From Pelomonas parva (lineage in GTDB: Bacteria > Pseudomonadota > Gammaproteobacteria > Burkholderiales > Burkholderiaceae_C), in the NCBI RefSeq assembly GCF_043555835.1, contig NZ_JBIGHV010000004.1, forward strand, positions 124,001 to 188,000: 64,000 nucleotides of DNA, in the 5' to 3' direction. Position 1 is the stretch's first letter, and every line of letters starts with the position of its first letter. The notes below the pieces were generated by a model. It had not been told where the DNA came from. It was given only the letters and a program-made list of their open reading frames with translations, and searched no databases. The position numbers and the translations under genes are program-made. Positions 32,789-40,735 of the stretch are shown piece by piece.

Positions 32789-33913
32789 TCAGCGCCGCGC
32801 CTTCACAGCCTCGGACAGCACATCCAGCACCGCCAGCGAGTCGTCCCAGCCCAGGCAGGCGTCGGTGATGCTCTTCCCGTAGGCCAGTTTGGCGGGATCG
32901 TCCTGGCCCGGCGTGAACTTCTGGGCGCCGTCGTTCAAGTGGCTCTCCACCATGACGCCGAAGATGCTGTTGCTGCCTTCGCGCAACTGGCCGGCGATGT
33001 CCCGGGCCACGTCGACCTGCCGCTGATGCTGCTTGCTGCTGTTCGCGTGCGAGCAGTCCACCATCAAGCGCTGCGGCAGCTTGGATTTCTCCAGGTCAGC
33101 GCAGGCCGCAGCGACATGGGTCGCGTCGTAGTTGGGCGCCTTGCCGCCGCGCAGGATGACGTGGCAGTCGGCATTGCCGCGCGTCTCGACGATGGCGACC
33201 TGGCCGTTCTTGTGCACGGACAGGAAGTGGTGGCCGCGCGCCGCCGCCTGGATGGCGTCGGTCGCGATCTTGATGTTGCCGTCGGTGCCGTTCTTGAAGC
33301 CGATGGGCGCCGACAGGCCCGAGGCCAGTTCGCGGTGCACCTGGCTCTCGGTCGTTCGCGCGCCGATGGCGCCCCAGGCGATCAGGTCGCCGATGTACTG
33401 CGGCGAGATCACGTCCAGGAACTCGGAGCCGGCCGGCACGCCCAGGCGGTTGATCTCCAGCAGCAGCTGGCGGGCGATGCGCAGGCCTTCGTCGATGCGG
33501 TAGCTCTCGTCCAGGTAGGGGTCGTTGATGAGACCCTTCCAGCCCACCGTCGTGCGCGGCTTCTCGAAGTAGACGCGCATGACGATCTCCAGCGTGCCGG
33601 CGTACTTCTCGCGCTCGATCTTCAGCTTGCGGGCGTAGGCCAGCGCCGCGTCGGGGTCATGGATGGAGCAGGGGCCGATGACGACAAGCAGGCGGTCGTC
33701 CTCGCCGCTCATGATCTTGCGGATGCTCTGGCGCGTGTTGCTGATCAGGCCTTCCATCGCTGTGCCGCGGATGGGGAAGAAGCGGATCAGGTGCTCCGGC
33801 GGCGGCAGCGGCGTGACGTCGACGATGCGCTCGTCATCGGTGGCGCTGGTCTTGTCGTCCTGGGAGTACCAGCGCTGGGCTTCGGGTTGGACGGAGGAGA
33901 CTTTGGCGTTCAT
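32789..33913 (-). CDS. aroG: 3-deoxy-7-phosphoheptulonate (DAHP) synthase, class I
   Basis: A 374-residue class I DAHP synthase of the E. coli AroF/G/H type, which joins phosphoenolpyruvate and erythrose 4-phosphate in the first step of aromatic amino-acid synthesis. Clear motifs are DDRLLVVIGPCSIHDP, MRVYFEKPRTTVGWKGLINDP, GARTTESQVHRELASGLS, CHVILRGGKAPNY and DCSHANSSKQ. The ATG at 33913 is supported by family length. It is preceded by a leader peptide and intrinsic terminator typical of amino-acid attenuation. The isoform (Phe-, Tyr- or Trp-sensitive) is not certain; the leader suggests phenylalanine control. Confidence 0.95.
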   Translation of the reverse strand: MNAKVSSVQPEAQRWYSQDDKTSATDDERIVDVTPLPPPEHLIRFFPIRGTAMEGLISNTRQSIRKIMSGEDDRLLVVIGPCSIHDPDAALAYARKLKIEREKYAGTLEIVMRVYFEKPRTTVGWKGLINDPYLDESYRIDEGLRIARQLLLEINRLGVPAGSEFLDVISPQYIGDLIAWGAIGARTTESQVHRELASGLSAPIGFKNGTDGNIKIATDAIQAAARGHHFLSVHKNGQVAIVETRGNADCHVILRGGKAPNYDATHVAAACADLEKSKLPQRLMVDCSHANSSKQHQRQVDVARDIAGQLREGSNSIFGVMVESHLNDGAQKFTPGQDDPAKLAYGKSITDACLGWDDSLAVLDVLSEAVKARR

Positions 33914-33942
33914 CTGGGGCACCTCTGGAAATGTCGGGACAT

Positions 33943-33976
33943 AAAAAAACCGCCGGGCTTTGGAGGCCCGGCGGTT
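33943..33976 (-). terminator. Intrinsic terminator of the aroG attenuator
   Basis: In the minus-strand RNA an 11-base-pair GC-rich stem (arms 33976-33966 and 33958-33948) with a seven-base loop is followed by a run of U. It lies 30 bases before the aroG start and after the leader peptide, so it can stop transcription before the gene unless an antiterminator forms. Confidence 0.88.
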
Positions 33977-34026
33977 CGTAGGGAGTCTGGGTTCAGCGCG
34001 CGCGCTCAGGACTCTCCACCGCCGGG
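33966..34026 (-). promoter_or_regulatory. Antiterminator pairing of the aroG leader
   Basis: The leader-coding segment CCCGGCGGT (34026-34018) is identical to part of the terminator 3' arm, so it can pair over nine bases with the terminator 5' arm ACCGCCGGG (33975-33967). A ribosome stalled at the Phe codons upstream leaves this segment free and prevents termination; a ribosome reaching the stop codon at 34006 covers it and lets the terminator form. Confidence 0.7.
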
Positions 34027-34068
34027 GCGGGGAAAAAACCAAAAGCTAAAAACTGCGGCGCGGTACAT
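34006..34068 (-). CDS. Phe-rich leader peptide of the aroG attenuator
   Basis: A 20-residue reading frame between tldD and aroG. It encodes VFSFWFFP at residues 6-13: four Phe codons (all TTT) and one Trp within six residues, plus Tyr2. Such clustering just before a competing antiterminator and terminator is the signature of ribosome-mediated attenuation by charged tRNA-Phe. I see no strong ribosome-binding site; a TGCTAGATT extended -10-like element lies close upstream, so the message may have a very short 5' end. Confidence 0.8.
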   Translation of the reverse strand: MYRAAVFSFWFFPRPGGGES

Positions 34069-34127
34069 GAGATCGGAATCTAGCACGGTGGCAAATGCGG
34101 GCTTTCGCGAGACGCCAAGGCAGGCTT

Positions 34128-35591
34128 TCAGGCCGTGCCACCGACGGTGAGCCCGTCGATGCGCAGCGTCGGCTGCCCCACGCCCACCGGCACGCTCTGC
34201 CCTTCCTTGCCGCAGACACCCACGCCGGTGTCCAGCGCCATGTCGTTCCCAATCATGCTGACGCGGGTCAGCGCGTCCGGGCCGTTGCCGATGATGGTGG
34301 CGCCCTTGACCGGGTACTGGATCTTGCCGTTCTCGACCCAGTAGGCCTCGCTGGCCGAGAACACGAACTTGCCGCTCGTGATGTCGACCTGCCCGCCGCC
34401 GAAGTTGGGCGCATAGAGGCCCTTCTTGATCGACGCGATGATCTCCTTCGGGTCGTCCTTGCCGCCCAGCATGTAGGTGTTGGTCATGCGCGGCATGGGC
34501 ACGTGGGCATAGCTCTCGCGGCGGCCATTGCCGGTGGGGGCGACCTTCATCAGGCGCGCGTTCATCGCGTCCTGGATGTAGCCCTTCAGGATGCCGTCCT
34601 CGATCAGCACATTGCGCTGGCTGGCGCAGCCCTCATCGTCCACATTCAGCGAGCCGCGGCGGTCGGGAATGGTGCCGTCGTCCAGCACCGTCACGCCCTT
34701 GGCGGCCACACGCTGGCCGATGCGGCCGGCGAAGGCGCTGGACCCCTTGCGGTTGAAGTCGCCTTCCAGCCCGTGGCCGACCGCCTCATGCAGCAGCACG
34801 CCGGGCCAGCCCGGGCCGACGACAACGGTCATCTCGCCGGCCGGTGCGGGGCGGCTCTCAAGATTCGTCAGTGCCGCGTGCACCGCCTGCTCGACATAGC
34901 TCGCAATCATCTCGTCGGTGAAATAGGCCAGGCCAAAGCGGCCACCGCCACCGCCAGAACCCACCTCGCGGCGGCCGTTGCTTTCGGCAATCACTGTGAT
35001 GGACAGACGCACCAGCGGCCGCACGTCGGCCGCCAGCGTGCCGTCAGCGCGGGCGATGAGCACGACCTCGTGCTCGGCGGCCAGGCCCGCCATCACCTGG
35101 GCGATGCGCGGGTCCTTGGCGCGGGCCATCTTCTCGGCGCGCTCCAGCAGCGCCACCTTGGCCGCGCTGTCCAGGCTGGCGATGGGGTCGGCCACGCCGT
35201 ACAGCTCGCGGCTGCCGGCCACGCGGCCTTGTGACGGCACCTTGACCTTTTTGCTCTGTCCGGCCGCAGCGATGGTGCGCACCGTGCGCGCCGCATCGAG
35301 CAGCGACTCCAGCGAGATGTCATCCGAGTAGGCAAACGCCGTCTTCTCGCCCGCCACGGCGCGCACGCCTACGCCCTGGTCAATGCTGAAGCTGCCGCTC
35401 TTGACGATGCCCTCCTCCAGGCTCCAGCCCTCGGCGCGGGTGGTCTGGAAGTAGAGGTCGGCATCGTCGATGCGGTGCTCGGTGATGACGCGCAGCGCCT
35501 GCGACAGCGAGGCCTCGGTCAGGCCAAAGGGCTCCAGCAGTTGCGAGCGGGCGGTGGCCAGGCGGGCCAGGGTGGGTTCGACGGCGATCAT
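34128..35591 (-). CDS. tldD: Metalloprotease TldD
   Basis: A 487-residue subunit of the TldD/TldE (PmbA) zinc protease, which degrades unfolded peptides and processes some antibiotic peptides in the cytosol. The zinc motif HEAVGHGLEGDF (HExxxH) is intact, and the ending ATIIGNGPDALTRVSMIGNDMALDTGVGVCGKEGQSVPVGVGQPTLRIDGLTVGGTA is the normal TldD C-terminus. The partner tldE is not in the window. It is followed by the aroG leader and may read into it. Confidence 0.96.
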   Translation of the reverse strand: MIAVEPTLARLATARSQLLEPFGLTEASLSQALRVITEHRIDDADLYFQTTRAEGWSLEEGIVKSGSFSIDQGVGVRAVAGEKTAFAYSDDISLESLLDAARTVRTIAAAGQSKKVKVPSQGRVAGSRELYGVADPIASLDSAAKVALLERAEKMARAKDPRIAQVMAGLAAEHEVVLIARADGTLAADVRPLVRLSITVIAESNGRREVGSGGGGGRFGLAYFTDEMIASYVEQAVHAALTNLESRPAPAGEMTVVVGPGWPGVLLHEAVGHGLEGDFNRKGSSAFAGRIGQRVAAKGVTVLDDGTIPDRRGSLNVDDEGCASQRNVLIEDGILKGYIQDAMNARLMKVAPTGNGRRESYAHVPMPRMTNTYMLGGKDDPKEIIASIKKGLYAPNFGGGQVDITSGKFVFSASEAYWVENGKIQYPVKGATIIGNGPDALTRVSMIGNDMALDTGVGVCGKEGQSVPVGVGQPTLRIDGLTVGGTA

Positions 35592-35600
35592 GCGTCGAGT

Positions 35601-36479
35601 TTAGGCCGGGCCTGCCGACCAGGCCGTCACCAGGGCCTCGAACACCAGTCGCAGCCGCGGCGTGTCGCGCAGCTCGCGGTGGGCGGCCAGCCACAGCGGC
35701 AGCGGCGGCACGACGAACTCGGGCAGCACCGGCACCAGCGCCGCGTCGCGCGCCGCCAGCGCCCGCAAGCCGACGCCGATGCCCAACCCTGCCCGCAGCG
35801 CCTCCCAGTTGACGAGCTGGTTGTCGCAACGCCAGGCAAAGAACTCGCGGTCCACGTCGACGCCGCCGGCCCGAAAGCCGTCGATCAGCTGCGTGGAGCG
35901 GTCATGGCCCAGCCAGACATGCTCGGCCAGCGTCGCCGGCGTCGGCATGCCGTGGCGGGCGAGGTAGTCGTGGTGGGCATAGAGGCCCAGCGGCCAGTCG
36001 GCCAGGCGCCGGGTCAGCAGCGCGGGCTCGGTGGGGCGGGTCATGCGCACCGCCAGGTCCGCGCTGCGGGCGAGCAAGTCCTCCAGCGCATTGCTGGCCA
36101 CCAGCTCGATCTGGATCTCCGGGTGGGCCGCGCGCAGCGGCACCAGCGCTGCGGGCAGGAAGTGCGCGCTGACGATCTCGCTGGCGGTCAGTCGCACCGT
36201 GCCGGCCAGCGAGGTGTCGCGTGCCGCCAGTGCCAGGCTCAGCCCCTGGGCGGCCTCGCGCATGCGGCAGGCGGCGGGCAGCAGCTCCTGGCCGGCTGCC
36301 GTCAGGCGCAGGCCGCGCGGGTGGCGTTCGAACAAGGCCAGCCCGGCGGCCGCCTCGAGTGCGGCGAGCTGGCGGCTGAGCGTCGGCTGGGTCTGACCCA
36401 GCGCGCGCGCCGCCGCTGCGGTCGAGCCGCCCTCGGCCAAGGCCAGGAAGACCTGCCAGTGGTTCCAGTCCAGGTTCAT
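35601..36479 (-). CDS. LysR-family transcriptional regulator
   Basis: A 292-residue LysR regulator. The helix-turn-helix is FLALAEGGSTAAAARALGQTQPTLSRQLAALEAAAGLALFERHPRGLRLT (about 10-60), followed by the effector domain. The ATG at 36479 follows the usual MNLDWNHWQVFLALAE start. It is divergent from the epimerase-like gene at 36571 with a 91-base gap, which is the probable binding region and target. Confidence 0.92.
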   Translation of the reverse strand: MNLDWNHWQVFLALAEGGSTAAAARALGQTQPTLSRQLAALEAAAGLALFERHPRGLRLTAAGQELLPAACRMREAAQGLSLALAARDTSLAGTVRLTASEIVSAHFLPAALVPLRAAHPEIQIELVASNALEDLLARSADLAVRMTRPTEPALLTRRLADWPLGLYAHHDYLARHGMPTPATLAEHVWLGHDRSTQLIDGFRAGGVDVDREFFAWRCDNQLVNWEALRAGLGIGVGLRALAARDAALVPVLPEFVVPPLPLWLAAHRELRDTPRLRLVFEALVTAWSAGPA

Positions 36480-36570
36480 CGATGCGATTTTGCATGACGG
36501 GGATGCGGCGATGCGCATTGCGGCAGTGAACGCCAGGCGGGACAGTGCCGCATCCCTTCCGGAGTTCCTC

Positions 36571-37542
36571 ATGACCGACCGCCACGTCCTCATCCTCGGT
36601 GCCGCCGGCCGCCTGGGCCGCGAGCTGACCACCGCCTTCGCCCGCGCCGGCTGGCACGCGCGCGCCCAGTTGCGTGGCGAGGCGCCGCCCGAGTGGCGTG
36701 GCCTGCACCTCGTCAGCCCGCTGCGCGCGGACGCGCTCGATACCGCCGCCCTCGGCCAGGCGGCCGCCGGCTGCAGCGTCGTCGTCAACGCGCTGAACGC
36801 GCCCTACCACCGCTGGGACCAGGCCGCCCTGCCGCTGGCCCGCTCGGCGCAGGCCGCCGCCCGGCAAGCCGGCGCGCTGCTGATGCTGCCCGGCAATGTC
36901 TACAACTTCGGCCGCGAGCTGCCGGCCCGGCTGGCACCTGGCACACCGGAAGTAGGCGACACACCCAAGGCCCGTCTGCGCATCCGCATGGAGGGCGAGA
37001 TGGCGGACGACACCGGGCTGGACTCGCTGGCGCTGCGCGCGGGCGACTTCTTCGGCGGCGCGGGCCGGGGCTCGTGGTTCGACCTCGCCATCGTCAGTCG
37101 CCTCGCCGCGGGCAAGCTCGTCTACCCAGGCGACGCCACGCTGCCCCATGCCTGGGCCTATCTGCCCGACCTGGCCGCGACCTTCGTGGCCCTGGCCGAG
37201 CAGCGCGGGCGCCTCAAGGGCCACCAGCGCCTGCACTTCGCCGGCAATGGCGTCAGCGGCGAGCAGTTGCGCCAGGCGCTCAGCGAGGCGAGCGGTCGCG
37301 AACTCAAGCTCGCCGGCATGCCCTGGGGGCTGCTCAAGCTAGCCGCGCCCTTCGTGCCGAGCTGGCGGGCGGTGCTGGAGATGCGCTACCTCTGGCTGCG
37401 CGCCCACTCGCTGGACGGCGCCGCGCTGGCCGCGCAGATCGGCCCGGAGCCCCACACGCCGCTGGTGCCGGCATTGCGCCAAAGCCTGGTGGCCCTCGGT
37501 CTTCCAGTGGCTCATCCAACCGCCGACCGCCTGACGGCCTGA
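36571..37542 (+). CDS. NAD(P)-binding epimerase/reductase-like protein
   Basis: A 323-residue extended-SDR-like protein with an N-terminal Rossmann motif VLILGAAGRLGRELTTAF (GxxGxxG) and NALNAPYH and PGNVYNFG segments similar to NAD-dependent epimerase/dehydratase proteins. The usual YxxxK is not evident: Tyr lies in NVYNFG and there is no Lys four residues later, so it may be an atypical member. The ATG at 36571 has GGAG eight bases upstream. The divergent LysR gene probably regulates it. Substrate unknown. Confidence 0.82.
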   Translation: MTDRHVLILGAAGRLGRELTTAFARAGWHARAQLRGEAPPEWRGLHLVSPLRADALDTAALGQAAAGCSVVVNALNAPYHRWDQAALPLARSAQAAARQAGALLMLPGNVYNFGRELPARLAPGTPEVGDTPKARLRIRMEGEMADDTGLDSLALRAGDFFGGAGRGSWFDLAIVSRLAAGKLVYPGDATLPHAWAYLPDLAATFVALAEQRGRLKGHQRLHFAGNGVSGEQLRQALSEASGRELKLAGMPWGLLKLAAPFVPSWRAVLEMRYLWLRAHSLDGAALAAQIGPEPHTPLVPALRQSLVALGLPVAHPTADRLTA

Positions 37543-37594
37543 CACGGCTGCTAACAAATCAGCGCCTGTACGGGCGTCTCTAGGGATGTCAGCA

Positions 37595-37608
37595 GGCACT
37601 GTGCAAGC
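37595..37608 (+). promoter_or_regulatory. Possible sigma-54 promoter
   Basis: AGGCAC and AAGCA place GG and GC exactly ten bases apart, the key -24/-12 spacing of sigma-54 promoters, although the TT of the -12 element is replaced by AA. Transcription would start about 25-30 bases before the ATG at 37647. Many PEP-CTERM genes are RpoN/PrsR controlled, which makes this worth noting. Confidence 0.35.
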
Positions 37609-37646
37609 ACAGCATCCAGCGCTCTCGCACCACGTTGGAGCACCGA

Positions 37647-38828
37647 ATGAAGTCACTTGCCATTGCCTGCCTTGCGCTGGCCGCCACCGGGGCCGCGCCC
37701 GCAGCAACCTTGATCGGCTCGGGCTTCACTGCGCCCGTCTTTCTGGGTGCGCCCGTCGGCGATTCGCGCCTTTTCATCGTCGAGAGGGGCGGCGTCATCA
37801 AGGTGCAAGACAGCCTGGGCGGCGTGTCCACCGCGCTGGACATCACGGCCAAGGTCGAGAGCAGCAGCGGCGAGCGCGGCCTGCTGGGCCTGGCCTTCGA
37901 CGCCGGCTTTGCGACCAACGGCCGCGTCTACGTCAACTACATCGACAAGACGACGCTGAGCACGGTCGTCGAGAGCTACTCGCTGACCGCCAGCGACATC
38001 GGCGCCAGCGCGCGCACCATCCTCACGGTCGCCCAGCCGGCCGGCCGCAGCAACCACAAGGCGGGCTGGATAGGCTTCAGCGCCGCCGACCCCGGCAATC
38101 TCTACATCGCCACCGGCGATGGCGGCGGCGGCAACGACCCCGACAACCTCGCGCAGAACCTCACCAGCAACCTCGGCAAGCTGCTGCGCGTGACGCCCGG
38201 CGCCGATGGCGGCTACACGGTGCCGACCGACAACCCCTTCGTCGGCGTCGCCGGCAACGACGAGATCTGGGCCTACGGCCTGCGCAACCCCTTCCGCAAC
38301 AGCTTCGACCGCACGACCGGCGACCTGTGGCTGGCCGACGTGGGCCAGAGCGCGCGTGAAGAGGTCAACTTCGCCTCCGCCGCCTCCGGCCTGGGCCGTG
38401 GCGCCAACTACGGCTGGCGTCCGCGTGAGGGCAGCATCGACAACCCCGGCGTCGGCGACCCGGCACCGCCCAACCTGACCGAGCCGGTGTTCGACTACGG
38501 TCGCGCCAACGGCGACGCCACCGTCATCGGCGGCTATGTCTATCGCGGTGGCGGTGACGCCACGCTGGACGGCAAGTACGTGTTCGGCGACTTCGTCTCC
38601 GGCCGCATGTGGACGCTGGACGGCACCACGGCCACGCCGCTGGCCTCGCCCTTCAGCGGCTTCCAGCTGACCAGCTTCGGCGAAGGCGGCGATGGCTCGC
38701 TCTACGCCGTCGGCCTCAACGGCGACATCTACCTGCTGGCGGCGGCCGTGCCCGAGCCTGCGCCCGCGCTGCTGCTGGCGCTGGGCCTGGCGGCCGGTGG
38801 CCTGCTCACTCGTCGCCGCCGTTCTTGA
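37647..38828 (+). CDS. PQQ-dependent sugar dehydrogenase-like beta-propeller with PEP-CTERM anchor
   Basis: A 393-residue exported protein. A signal peptide (MKSLAIACLALAATGAAPAA) precedes a glucose/sorbosone-dehydrogenase-type six-bladed propeller: RLFIVERGGVIKVQD, ERGLLGLAFDAGF, NHKAGWIGFS, IATGDGGGGNDP, DEIWAYGLRNPFRNSFDRTTGDLWLADVGQ and NYGWRPREG. It ends in VPEPAPALLLALGLAAGGLLTRRRRS, a PEP-CTERM sorting signal (VPEP, hydrophobic helix, Arg cluster), so exosortase should process it for surface or matrix display. The ATG has GGAG seven bases upstream. The end overlaps the convergent rsmI by 23 bases. Enzymatic activity is not certain. Confidence 0.88.
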   Translation: MKSLAIACLALAATGAAPAATLIGSGFTAPVFLGAPVGDSRLFIVERGGVIKVQDSLGGVSTALDITAKVESSSGERGLLGLAFDAGFATNGRVYVNYIDKTTLSTVVESYSLTASDIGASARTILTVAQPAGRSNHKAGWIGFSAADPGNLYIATGDGGGGNDPDNLAQNLTSNLGKLLRVTPGADGGYTVPTDNPFVGVAGNDEIWAYGLRNPFRNSFDRTTGDLWLADVGQSAREEVNFASAASGLGRGANYGWRPREGSIDNPGVGDPAPPNLTEPVFDYGRANGDATVIGGYVYRGGGDATLDGKYVFGDFVSGRMWTLDGTTATPLASPFSGFQLTSFGEGGDGSLYAVGLNGDIYLLAAAVPEPAPALLLALGLAAGGLLTRRRRS

Positions 38829-39726
38829 GCTTCAACCCCGCGTCGTAGAGCCGGTTGCGCGGCGCGCCGGTGATCTGCGCAGCCAGCGCCACCGCCTGCT
38901 TCAGCGGCAGCTCGGCCACCAGCAGCGCCAACACGCGCAGCGCCTCGGCGGGCAGGTCGTCGTCGGCCGCCGCCTGGGGCGCGGTGGCGTGCAAAACCAG
39001 CACGAACTCGCCGCGCAGCCGCTGCGCATCGGCTGCCAGCCAGGCCGGCAGCGTGGCCGCCTCGGCGGTGTGGATGCTCTCGAACTGCTTGGTCAGCTCA
39101 CGGCAGACCGTGACGCGGCGCGCGGGCGCCATCTCAGCCAGCAGCGCGATGACTTCGACGATGCGATGCGGCGCCTCGAAGACCACCTGGCTCTGTCCTT
39201 CGACGGCCAGCACGGCCTGCAGCGCCGTGCGGCGCTCGCCAGCTTTGGTGGGCAGGAAGCCGGCAAAGGCGAAGCTCGTCGCCGCCGTGTCGCCGGCGAC
39301 GCTGAGCGCCGTCACCGCACTGCTGGGCCCTGGCAGCGGCAGCACGCGGTAGCCGGCGGCCACCACCTGCTGCACCAGCACGGCGCCGGGGTCGGAGATG
39401 GCCGGCGTGCCGGCATCCGACGCATAGGCCACGCGCTCGCCGGCCGCCAGGCGCGCGATGACCGTCGCACTGCCTTCGCGCTCGTTGTGCTGGTGCAGCG
39501 CGATGAGCGGCTTGTGCAGCCCCAGGTGGCGCAGCAGGCCACCGCCCTGGCGCGTGTCCTCGCAGGCCAGCGCGTCGACCAGGCTCAAGGCGTGGATGGC
39601 GCGCAGGCTCAGGTCCGCGAGATTGCCGATGGGCGTCGCGACGAGATAGAGCGTGGCGGCCGGATACTGCTGGCCGCCGGCTGCGGCCGCTGCGGCCTGG
39701 CAAAGCAATGAGGCGTCAATGTTCAA
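38806..39726 (-). CDS. rsmI: 16S rRNA (cytidine1402-2'-O)-methyltransferase
   Basis: RsmI methylates the ribose of C1402 in the decoding centre of 16S rRNA using S-adenosylmethionine. The 306 residues include LYLVATPIGNLADLSLRAIHALSLVDALACEDTR, YASDAGTPAISDPG and LPGPSSAVTALSVAG, all typical. No ATG fits; the TTG at 39726 gives a family-like N-terminus, with other TTG or GTG codons up to 39768 possible. It is divergent from yraN, overlapping it by a few bases, as in many proteobacteria. Confidence 0.93.
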   Translation of the reverse strand: MNIDASLLCQAAAAAAGGQQYPAATLYLVATPIGNLADLSLRAIHALSLVDALACEDTRQGGGLLRHLGLHKPLIALHQHNEREGSATVIARLAAGERVAYASDAGTPAISDPGAVLVQQVVAAGYRVLPLPGPSSAVTALSVAGDTAATSFAFAGFLPTKAGERRTALQAVLAVEGQSQVVFEAPHRIVEVIALLAEMAPARRVTVCRELTKQFESIHTAEAATLPAWLAADAQRLRGEFVLVLHATAPQAAADDDLPAEALRVLALLVAELPLKQAVALAAQITGAPRNRLYDAGLKLKNGGDE

Positions 39727-40123
39727 CTGGGGCTCTCGATCAAAACCGGATTCAAAACCGGACACCAAGACGCGCGGCGACGCGGCGGAGGACGCAGCGC
39801 TGGCGCATCTTGAGCGCGCCGGCCTGCGCCTGCTGGAGCGGAATTATCGAGTCGGCGCCGGCCCCAGCCGCCATGCCGGCGAGGTGGACCTGATCATGAT
39901 GGACCGCGACGGCACGCTGGTCTTCGTCGAAGTGCGCGCGCGGGCCGATGCCTCGCATGGTGGCGCGGCCGCCAGCGTGACGGCCAAGAAGCAGCAGCGC
40001 CTCATCTACGCCGCCCAGCACTACCTGCTGCGCCACGCCAGCCCGCCGCCTTGCCGCTTCGACGTTGTCGCTCTTGATGGAGATCAACTGACCTGGCTGA
40101 AAGCGGCCTTCGATGCCGGCTGA
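39719..40123 (+). CDS. yraN: UPF0102 protein YraN
   Basis: A 134-residue protein of the UPF0102 family with an endonuclease-like fold. The conserved core is RGDAAEDAALAHLERAGLRLLERNYRV, then GEVDLIMMDRDGTLVFVEVRAR (E, D and ExK-type residues of the nuclease site), and TAKKQQRLIYAAQHYL. The biochemical role is unknown. It stands in the conserved order rsmI - yraN - diaA - dolP known from E. coli and relatives. Confidence 0.9.
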   Translation: MFNWGSRSKPDSKPDTKTRGDAAEDAALAHLERAGLRLLERNYRVGAGPSRHAGEVDLIMMDRDGTLVFVEVRARADASHGGAAASVTAKKQQRLIYAAQHYLLRHASPPPCRFDVVALDGDQLTWLKAAFDAG

Positions 40124-40139
40124 CTATGATCCCGCCCTG

Positions 40140-40718
40140 ATGATCGAACAGCGAATACAGCAGCAATTCTTCGAGAGCGCCGACCTGCTCTACCAAGCCG
40201 CCGAGCAATTGGCCCGCCCCCTGGCGATGGCCGCGCAGATGGTGGTGGACGCCATCACCGGCGGCAACCGCATCCTGTGCGCCGCGCACGGCCTGGCCAG
40301 CATGGACGCCGACTACCTCGCCGCCCGCCTGGCCGGCCGCTTCGAGCAGGAGCGCCCCGGCCTCGCGGCCTGGAGCCTGGCGGCCCAGGCGCGTGAGGCC
40401 GCCGGGCTGGACCTGACCCGCCTGCTGCAGGCCCACGGCCACCCGGGCGACGTGCTCATCATGATCGAGCCGCTGCGCGAACAGCGCGACGCCTGGCAGC
40501 CCGTGCTGGCCGTGGCCCATGCGCAGGAGATGAGCATCATCGCGCTCACGTCCCAGCCGCCGGGCGGCGCGGACGAGTGGCGCGGCGTGCTGCAAGACAC
40601 CGACATCCAGATCCGCGTCAGCCACGGCCGCGAGCCGCGCGTTGTGGAAGCCCAGCGCGTGCTGCTGCATGCCTTGGCCGACGCCATCGACCTGCAATTG
40701 CTGGGCAGCGACGAGTAA
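40140..40718 (+). CDS. SIS-domain protein, divergent DiaA/GmhA type
   Basis: A 192-residue protein in the position of diaA (phosphoheptose-isomerase-like regulator of DnaA). The start MIEQRIQQQFFESADLLYQAAEQLARPLAMAAQMVVDAITGGNRIL and the end DAIDLQLLG match the family. The normal GNGGSAADAQHFAAE loop is replaced by AHGLASMDADYLAAR, and the usual ISTSGNS motif by IEPLREQRDAW, so sugar-phosphate binding is probably lost. A start at 40113 is also possible. A structural or DnaA-related role may remain; this is inferred. Confidence 0.82.
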   Translation: MIEQRIQQQFFESADLLYQAAEQLARPLAMAAQMVVDAITGGNRILCAAHGLASMDADYLAARLAGRFEQERPGLAAWSLAAQAREAAGLDLTRLLQAHGHPGDVLIMIEPLREQRDAWQPVLAVAHAQEMSIIALTSQPPGGADEWRGVLQDTDIQIRVSHGREPRVVEAQRVLLHALADAIDLQLLGSDE

Positions 40719-40735
40719 CCCACACCGGAAGATCC

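Noticed and set aside
33914..34042. N-terminal extension of DAHP synthase into the leader region.
   Set aside because: This frame crosses the terminator hairpin and is not family-like; the ATG at 33913 fits known lengths.
37599..37612. CTGTGC/GCACAG hairpin as a terminator after the epimerase-like gene.
   Set aside because: The stem has six pairs with a two-base loop and no T run on either side.
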